A stretch of 64,000 bases of DNA from Futiania mangrovi (lineage in GTDB: Bacteria > Pseudomonadota > Alphaproteobacteria > Futianiales > Futianiaceae). The DNA lies in NCBI RefSeq assembly GCF_024158125.1, contig NZ_JAMZFT010000001.1, forward strand, positions 558,001 to 622,000, given 5' to 3'. This document shows positions 59,191 through 64,000 of this stretch, piece by piece (position 1 is the first letter of the stretch; each line of letters begins with the position of its first letter). The notes below the pieces were generated by a model, which was given only the letters and a program-made list of their open reading frames with translations, was not told the DNA's origin and ran no database searches. Both the position numbers and the translations under genes were made by a program.

Positions 59191-59696
59191 GCATGGCTGA
59201 AAATGGGACCGGCGGCTTCCGCATCACGGGCAGGCACGTGCTGTTCGGCATGATCGGCGCGTTCAGCGTCATCTTCATCGTCAACGGCATCTTCCTGACC
59301 AAGGCGATCCAGACGTTTCCGGGGCTGGAGACGCAGGCCGGCTACAAGTACGGGCTGAAGTTCAACGAGCGCATCGCCGAGGCGGAGCGGCAGGCCGCGC
59401 TGGACCTGAACCTGGGCCTGGAGACGGCGGAGCTTGGGCCCGGGCGCTACCAGTTCGTGGTCGCGGCGCAGGACCATGCCGGTACGGGCGTCGCCTTGCG
59501 CAAGGTCGAGGCGCGGCTGATGCGCCCGGCCGACACCTCGCACGACGTCGCGCTGACTCTGACGCCCGCGGGCGGCGCGGGCAGGTTCTCGGCCGCCGCC
59601 GACGTGCCGTTGCGCGGGCAATGGGACTTCACGCTGGCCGCCGAGACGGCGGATGGCGCGCCCGTCACGCTGAGGCGCCGGATATGGCTGGACTGA
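59187..59696 (+). CDS. ccoH: cbb3 assembly protein CcoH/FixH
   Basis: A 169-residue FixH-family protein. There is one N-terminal membrane helix (about 17-38, FGMIGAFSVIFIVNGIFLT), then the family's conserved FPGLETQAGYKYGLKFNERIA region in two pieces, and a beta-rich periplasmic domain. It is needed for cbb3 assembly, probably at the copper-delivery or stability stage. The start overlaps ccoG and the end overlaps ccoI by 13 bases, so the three are translationally coupled. Confidence 0.92.
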   Translation: MSMAENGTGGFRITGRHVLFGMIGAFSVIFIVNGIFLTKAIQTFPGLETQAGYKYGLKFNERIAEAERQAALDLNLGLETAELGPGRYQFVVAAQDHAGTGVALRKVEARLMRPADTSHDVALTLTPAGGAGRFSAAADVPLRGQWDFTLAAETADGAPVTLRRRIWLD

Positions 59697-61996
59697 TCGA
59701 CGGCGTCGAGACGGGACTGGGCGACTGCTGCCCCACGGGCGACGCGGGCCGCCTGCCGGACAGACCCGTGGCCGCGGTTGCGGGCGCGGAGGCGTTCCTG
59801 CGCCAGGGGGCGGAGGGGGCGGCGACGCTGAACCTCGCGGTCGAGAACATGACTTGCGCTGCCTGCATCCACGACATCGAGGCGACGGCGCGGTCCGTAC
59901 CGGGAGTGGCGCAGGCGCGCGTCAACTACACGAACCGGCGGGTGGTCCTGAGCTTCGACGGCGCGGCCGCACCGGCCGGGGAGGCGGCGGAGGCGGCGGT
60001 TTCGGCTCTTGCCGGGCGCGGCTACCGCGTGCGGCCGTTCGATGCGGATGCGCTCGCCTCGGCGGATGCGGGCGAGATGCGCACGCTGCTGCGCGCCCTC
60101 GGCGTCGCGGGGTTCGCGGCGGCGAACGTGATGCTGCTGTCGGTCGCGGTCTGGTCAGGCCAGGCAAGCGACATGGACCCTGCGACGCAGGCGTTCTTCC
60201 ACTGGATGTCCGCGCTGATCGCGCTGCCGGCCATCGCCTATGCGGGCCTTCCGTTCTATCGCAGCGCATGGGCCGCGATCCGGGGCCGCCGGCTGAACAT
60301 GGACGTGCCGATCTCGCTCGCGGTCGTGGTGGCGGGGGGCATGAGCCTGGTTCAGACGGCCCTCGAGCGCGAGCACGTCTATTTCGATGCGAGCGTGACG
60401 CTGCTGTTCTTCCTGCTGCTGGGCCGGGTGCTCGACACGCGGGTGCGGGCGCGGGCACGGACCGCGGCGCAGAACCTGCTGGCCCTGCGTTCGCGCGCGG
60501 CGACGCGGATCGCGGAAGACGGAAGCGCGCGCCACGTCGCCGTGGAAGACCTGGTGCCCGGCGACCGGGTGATGGTCGCCAATGGGGAGCGGATCCCGGC
60601 GGACGGCACGCTTGCTGCGGGCGAGGCGCTGATCGACACGAGCCTGATCACGGGCGAAGCGGTGCCCCGGCGCGTTGCCGCGGGCGAGGCCGTGCACGCC
60701 GGAACGATCAACCTGGGCGCGGCTCTCATGCTGACGGTCACGGCGCGCGACGACCGCTCGCTGCTGGCCGAGATCGCGCGCCTGATGGAGAACGCCGAGC
60801 AGGGGCGGGCGGCCTATGTCCGCCTCGCGGACCGGGTGGCGCGCGCCTATGCGCCGGTGGTGCATGTCCTGGGGGCGGTCACGCTGGCGGGCTGGCTGAT
60901 TGCCGGGGCGGGGATCGAGGACGCGCTGATGACCGCGGTGGCGGTGCTGATCGTCACCTGCCCGTGTGCGCTGGCGCTCGCGGTGCCCGCGGTACAGGTG
61001 GCGGCGGGTGGCCGGTTGTTCCGGCGCGGGGTGCTGCTCACCTCCGGCGACGCACTGGAGCGGCTGGCCGAGGTCGACACGGTCGTGTTCGACAAGACGG
61101 GCACGCTGACCACGGGCGAACTGGAACTTGTGGGCGCCGATGCGATCTCGCCGGCCGACCTGGCACTGGCGGCGCGCATGGCGGTGGCGAGCACGCACCC
61201 GCTGTCGCGCGCACTGGCCGCGGCGGGACGGGGCGTGGAGGCGCTCGCACCCTACGCACTCGCGCGTGTCGAGGAGGTGCCCGGCAAGGGACTGGTCGCG
61301 GAGACGCGCTGCGGACGCACGCTGCGGCTCGGCCGGCGCGACTTCGCCGGGCCGCGGCTGGTGGCGGCGGAGGAGACCGGCGGCGCCGAGAGCGAGATCT
61401 GGCTCGGCCTCGGCGACGGGCGGGCGGTGCGGTTCCGCTTTGCCGACCGGCTGCGCGACGATGTGCGCGGCGTGGTGCAGGGGCTGATGCACGAGGGCGT
61501 TCACGTGCTGCTGCTCTCCGGCGACCGCCGGGAAGCCGTCGGCCCGGTTGCCGACATGCTGGGCATCGCGGACGCCGGGGCGGGCCTGAGCCCGGCGGAG
61601 AAGATCGCCCGGATCGCGGCCCTCAAGGCGGAGGGCCGCAAGGTGCTGATGGTAGGCGACGGGCTGAACGATGCCCCCGCGCTCGCCAGCGCGGACGTTT
61701 CCATGAGCCCGTCGAGTGCGTCCGACCTCGCCCAGACGGCCGCCGACATCATCTTCATGGGCGACAAGCTGGCGGCGGTGCCGGAGGCGATGGAGGTCGC
61801 GCGGCGGTCGCGCCGTCTCGTCTGGCAGAACATCGCGCTGAGCTTCGGCTACAACGCCGTGGCGATCCCACTGGCGATGGCCGGATACGTGACGCCGCTG
61901 ATCGCGGCGGTGGCAATGTCGTCGTCGTCGGTGTGCGTAACGCTCAACGCGCTGCGCCTCGGCCGCGGCGCTGAGCGGAGGGCGGGACGGGCATGA
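59684..61996 (+). CDS. ccoI: copper P-type ATPase for cbb3 assembly
   Basis: A 770-residue P1B-ATPase (CcoI/FixI) that exports copper to the periplasm for the oxidase active site. An N-terminal metal domain has CAAC at 58-61. Eight membrane segments include the copper-binding TCPCALALAVPA near 424-435. Catalytic motifs are SLITGEAVP, DKTGTLTTGE with the phosphorylated aspartate near 469, STHPLSRAL and GDGLNDAPAL. An extra CC pair lies at 15-16. ATG 59684 overlaps ccoH. FixI-type pumps tend to have a short N-terminus and serve the oxidase rather than copper resistance. Confidence 0.95.
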   Translation: MAGLIDGVETGLGDCCPTGDAGRLPDRPVAAVAGAEAFLRQGAEGAATLNLAVENMTCAACIHDIEATARSVPGVAQARVNYTNRRVVLSFDGAAAPAGEAAEAAVSALAGRGYRVRPFDADALASADAGEMRTLLRALGVAGFAAANVMLLSVAVWSGQASDMDPATQAFFHWMSALIALPAIAYAGLPFYRSAWAAIRGRRLNMDVPISLAVVVAGGMSLVQTALEREHVYFDASVTLLFFLLLGRVLDTRVRARARTAAQNLLALRSRAATRIAEDGSARHVAVEDLVPGDRVMVANGERIPADGTLAAGEALIDTSLITGEAVPRRVAAGEAVHAGTINLGAALMLTVTARDDRSLLAEIARLMENAEQGRAAYVRLADRVARAYAPVVHVLGAVTLAGWLIAGAGIEDALMTAVAVLIVTCPCALALAVPAVQVAAGGRLFRRGVLLTSGDALERLAEVDTVVFDKTGTLTTGELELVGADAISPADLALAARMAVASTHPLSRALAAAGRGVEALAPYALARVEEVPGKGLVAETRCGRTLRLGRRDFAGPRLVAAEETGGAESEIWLGLGDGRAVRFRFADRLRDDVRGVVQGLMHEGVHVLLLSGDRREAVGPVADMLGIADAGAGLSPAEKIARIAALKAEGRKVLMVGDGLNDAPALASADVSMSPSSASDLAQTAADIIFMGDKLAAVPEAMEVARRSRRLVWQNIALSFGYNAVAIPLAMAGYVTPLIAAVAMSSSSVCVTLNALRLGRGAERRAGRA

Positions 61997-62169
61997 GCAT
62001 CCTTCTGATCCTCGTGCCGATCGCGCTGTTCCTGGGGCTCCTGGGTCTCGCGGCGTTCCTGTGGTCGCTGAAGAGCGGCCAGTTCGACGACCTCGACGGC
62101 GCGGCACGCCGCATCCTGCAGGACGACGACCTGCCGGAGGAGCAGCGCCCGCCCCGGCAGGATCGCTGA
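61993..62169 (+). CDS. ccoS: cbb3 maturation small protein CcoS
   Basis: A 58-residue protein with one membrane helix (about 3-25, LLILVPIALFLGLLGLAAFLW). It is followed by SLKSGQFDDLDGAARRIL, the exact pattern of CcoS/FixS (SGQFDDL-x-G), and an acidic tail. CcoS is needed to load haem and copper into CcoN. Its start overlaps the ccoI stop as ATGA, and it ends the operon. The next gene converges on it with only 5 bases between stops. Confidence 0.95.
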   Translation: MSILLILVPIALFLGLLGLAAFLWSLKSGQFDDLDGAARRILQDDDLPEEQRPPRQDR

Positions 62170-62174
62170 TCGCC

Positions 62175-62951
62175 TCAGTGAACGGTCGCCTTGTAGGCGT
62201 GCCAGGTCGCGTGCCCGATCAGCGGGAAGGCGACGGCCAGCCCGACGAAGAATGTCACCACGCCGAGAGCCATGATTCCGGCGATCAGCACCGCCCACAG
62301 CAGCATCGGAGCAGGGTTGCGCACCACCGCCTGGATGCTGGTGACGACCGCGGTGAGCGTGTCCACCTCGCGCGAGACCATCATCGGGACGGAGACGACG
62401 CTGATGGCGAACACGACCGCGGCGAAGAAGGCGCCGACCCCGGTCCCGACCACGAGCAGGCCGAGGCCGTGCGTCGTGAAGAGCAGCGTCGGCACGAACT
62501 CCGACATCGGGGGAAAGCCGGTGCCGCTGAAGAACAGCGCGAAGAGCAGATAGGCCACCCGCATCCAGAAGAAATAGGCGAGCAGCAGAACGACGCCGAA
62601 AAAGGCAAGCGACACGGGTGAGCGCGTCTTCACGAGGGCGATGGAGCCGGCTGACACGTGCTCCCCGCCCGCAAGACGCCGGCTCTTCTCGTAAAGGCCG
62701 ACGGCGAGCATCGGCCCGAGCAGCAGGAGGCCACCCGCCAGTGCAAGGAAGAGGGCGGCGATGCCGCTCCACACGAGGCCGTAGAGGATGACGAAGGACG
62801 CAGCCGTGAAGACGAGCCCGTAACCGATGCTGAGACCGGGGTGCGTCCACAGGTCGCGCCACCCGGCAGCAAGCCAGGCCCAGGGCGCCTCGTTGGGAAG
62901 CGTTGCAACCGTTGCCATGCGGCCCGATGCGCCGGTATCTATGGCACTCAT
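62175..62951 (-). CDS. DUF2189-type integral membrane protein
   Basis: A 258-residue polytopic protein with about six hydrophobic segments. It has a cytoplasmic N-terminus containing WLAAGWRDLWTHPGLSIGYG and a C-terminal helix ending HATWHAYKATVH. The pattern W-x-x-x-G-W-x-D-L, SRxVDT-like SREVDTLTAVVTS, and HATWHAY fits the DUF2189 family, found beside respiratory genes in alphaproteobacteria. Its function is unknown. GGGAGG lies 6 bases before ATG 62951. It is divergent from fnrL, so an oxygen-related role is suggested by position only. Confidence 0.8.
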   Translation of the reverse strand: MSAIDTGASGRMATVATLPNEAPWAWLAAGWRDLWTHPGLSIGYGLVFTAASFVILYGLVWSGIAALFLALAGGLLLLGPMLAVGLYEKSRRLAGGEHVSAGSIALVKTRSPVSLAFFGVVLLLAYFFWMRVAYLLFALFFSGTGFPPMSEFVPTLLFTTHGLGLLVVGTGVGAFFAAVVFAISVVSVPMMVSREVDTLTAVVTSIQAVVRNPAPMLLWAVLIAGIMALGVVTFFVGLAVAFPLIGHATWHAYKATVH

Positions 62952-63065
62952 CCGTAACCTCCCTGCATTGTGTTGTTCTGCACAAGTCATGCTACCGTAA
63001 AACAAGCGTGCGGGGATAAGTTTCTCTGCGTAGGCGCACACCGCCAACGCGCTGCCGGCGTTCTG

Positions 63066-63094
63066 TTGGCAAAATTGCATATGTCGTGTTGAAT
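63066..63094 (+). promoter_or_regulatory. candidate fnrL promoter
   Basis: TTGGCA (63066-63071), 17 bases, TTGAAT (63089-63094) match the sigma-70 hexamers at 5/6 and 4/6. They lie 55 bases before the fnrL start, in the 198-base divergent region. I see no good FNR box here, so autoregulation is not supported by this sequence. Confidence 0.4.
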
Positions 63095-63149
63095 GATTTG
63101 TGCGCCGCATCGCTGGCGTGGCTGGACACGGCTGGAAGGCTGGGACGAC

Positions 63150-63890
63150 ATGAGTGACAGATCGGAAGTTTCGGTGGCTGCGCCGGACGGTGTGGTGACA
63201 GCGGTCAAGGGCGGGCCGTCCTCTCGCTGCCATTCGTGCGGCGTCCGGCACGTCACGATCTGCGGCGTGGTCGACGACACCGTGCTGAAGGCGGTCGAAT
63301 CGATCTCGCGCACGATCGGCGTGGAGCAGGGCGAGACCCTGTTCGTCGAGGGCGACCCGGTGACGGCGGTCTACAACATCACCCGCGGGATCGTGCGCCT
63401 GTCCAAGATGCTGCCCGACGGACGCCGCCAGATCACGGGCTTCCTGTTCCCGGGAGATTTTGTCGGCCTGGGCGCGCGGATGGCCTATGGCTACACGGCC
63501 GAGGCGATGACGGCGGCCTGCCTCTGCCGGTTCGAGAAGCCGCGCCTCGACAAGCTGATGCGCGAACACCGGGAGATCGAGGACCAGCTTCTGGCCCTGA
63601 TGGAGAAGGAGGTCGACCTGGCGCAGGAGCGGATGCTGCTGCTGGGCCGCAAGACCGCGGCGGAGAAGGTCGCCTCGTTCCTGATGAGCCTGTCGGAACG
63701 CTTCGACGGCGCGGAGACGTTCCCCGTCGCCATGACCCGCGCGGACATCGCGGACTATCTCGGCCTGACGCTGGAGACGGTCAGCCGGACCCTGTCTGCC
63801 TTCCAGCGCGACGGGCTGATCTCGCTGGAGCGGGCGCACATGATCCGCCTGCTGGACCGGACCCGCCTGGAGGACATGACGGGTACGTGA
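63150..63890 (+). CDS. fnrL: FnrL-type oxygen-sensing Crp/Fnr regulator
   Basis: A 246-residue Crp/Fnr-family activator with the cysteines of an oxygen-labile 4Fe-4S cluster: Cys27, Cys30 and Cys38 in RCHSCGVRHVTIC, plus a fourth at Cys124 or Cys126 in AACLCRFEK. The cyclic-nucleotide-like domain spans about 45-160. The helix-turn-helix ends LTLETVSRTLSAF; Glu209, Ser212 and Arg213 match the FNR residues that read TTGAT-N4-ATCAA. FNR of this type activates ccoNOQP at low oxygen, and a TTGAC-N4-ATCAA box lies upstream of ccoN here. GGAAGG precedes ATG 63150. Confidence 0.94.
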   Translation: MSDRSEVSVAAPDGVVTAVKGGPSSRCHSCGVRHVTICGVVDDTVLKAVESISRTIGVEQGETLFVEGDPVTAVYNITRGIVRLSKMLPDGRRQITGFLFPGDFVGLGARMAYGYTAEAMTAACLCRFEKPRLDKLMREHREIEDQLLALMEKEVDLAQERMLLLGRKTAAEKVASFLMSLSERFDGAETFPVAMTRADIADYLGLTLETVSRTLSAFQRDGLISLERAHMIRLLDRTRLEDMTGT

Positions 63891-64000
63891 GCCCCGCGGG
63901 CAGCGTGCGCCGGCCCCCGCGGCCGCCCCCGCCTGCGCAGGGCCTTGGGGCTTGATCGGCGCGGCGGTCTCTCCCAAGCTACCGGACGACCACGCCGTGC

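Noticed and set aside
62952-63149. An FNR box (TTGTTCTGCACAAG) in the fnrL/DUF2189 gap
   Set aside because: Too many mismatches to TTGAT-N4-ATCAA at the conserved positions to support autoregulation.
63891-64000. A further gene at the right edge
   Set aside because: The last 110 bases show no start with a ribosome-binding site and no recognisable protein in any frame.
1-64000. Mobile elements, prophage, CRISPR arrays, tRNA or rRNA genes
   Set aside because: No transposase, integrase or Cas-like protein and no direct-repeat array or tRNA-like fold was seen; only one REP-like intergenic repeat was found.

Overview
The window is about 64 kb of very GC-rich, densely coding DNA. By eye it reads as an alphaproteobacterial chromosome. 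The supporting signs are a complete ccoNOQP-ccoGHIS (cbb3 oxidase) cluster next to an FnrL-type regulator, a TAXI/TRAP transporter, several acyl-CoA catabolic operons, an AhpC/AhpD pair, and a palindromic intergenic repeat with a CCCCGGC core. I saw no rRNA, tRNA, CRISPR array, insertion sequence or prophage. No gene-free stretch exceeds about 250 bases.

Layout. (1) 1-6088, plus strand: the end of a TetR-type regulator, then a tightly packed CoA-thioester operon: PaaK-like ligase, an SDR lacking YxxxK, MaoC hydratase, AMP-dependent ligase, class III CoA-transferase, second MaoC. (2) 6136-11699: a minus-strand pair (divergent 2-oxoglutarate dehydrogenase E1 paralogue plus RraA/HMG-aldolase-like protein) facing away from a thiolase plus ornithine cyclodeaminase-like pair. 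(3) 11776-12961: ahpC-ahpD on the minus strand. (4) 13157-28835: an IclR regulator and what looks like its regulon: acyl-CoA dehydrogenase and ligase; TAXI/TRAP uptake genes diverging from a ThDP enzyme; enoyl-CoA hydratase diverging from thiolase, 3-hydroxyacyl-CoA dehydrogenase, SDR and NDP-forming acyl-CoA synthetase. Three matching palindromes (TGCGRAAC-N3-GTTYCGCA type) sit in exactly the three promoter regions of this block. (5) 28839-30902: an orphan FliM-like protein and a BCAT-family aminotransferase. (6) 30949-51758: a roughly 20-kb exopolysaccharide locus. It holds Wza-like export lipoprotein, beta-barrel, BY-kinase co-polymerase, two ligase/polymerase-like membrane proteins, a WcaJ-type initiating transferase, GDP-L-fucose synthesis, a flippase, four glycosyltransferases, two sulfotransferase-fold proteins and two methyltransferases. 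(7) 51748-53962, minus: BKACE plus class III aminotransferase. (8) 54098-63890: the cbb3 oxidase and its assembly genes behind a TTGAC-N4-ATCAA box, then a DUF2189-type membrane protein divergent from fnrL.

How the parts fit. The organism appears to be an aerobic to microaerobic heterotroph that degrades organic acids through CoA thioesters, respires low oxygen with cbb3 under FnrL control, and makes a fucose-containing, probably sulfated or methylated polysaccharide. The strongest candidate for a previously undescribed system is the IclR-controlled uptake-and-catabolism block at 13.1-28.8 kb, whose substrate I cannot name. The strongest candidate for an unusual enzyme pair is the E1 paralogue with the RraA-like protein.

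Limits. Functions come from reading motifs; no database search was run. Start codons were chosen from ribosome-binding-site spacing and overlaps and may be off by a few codons.
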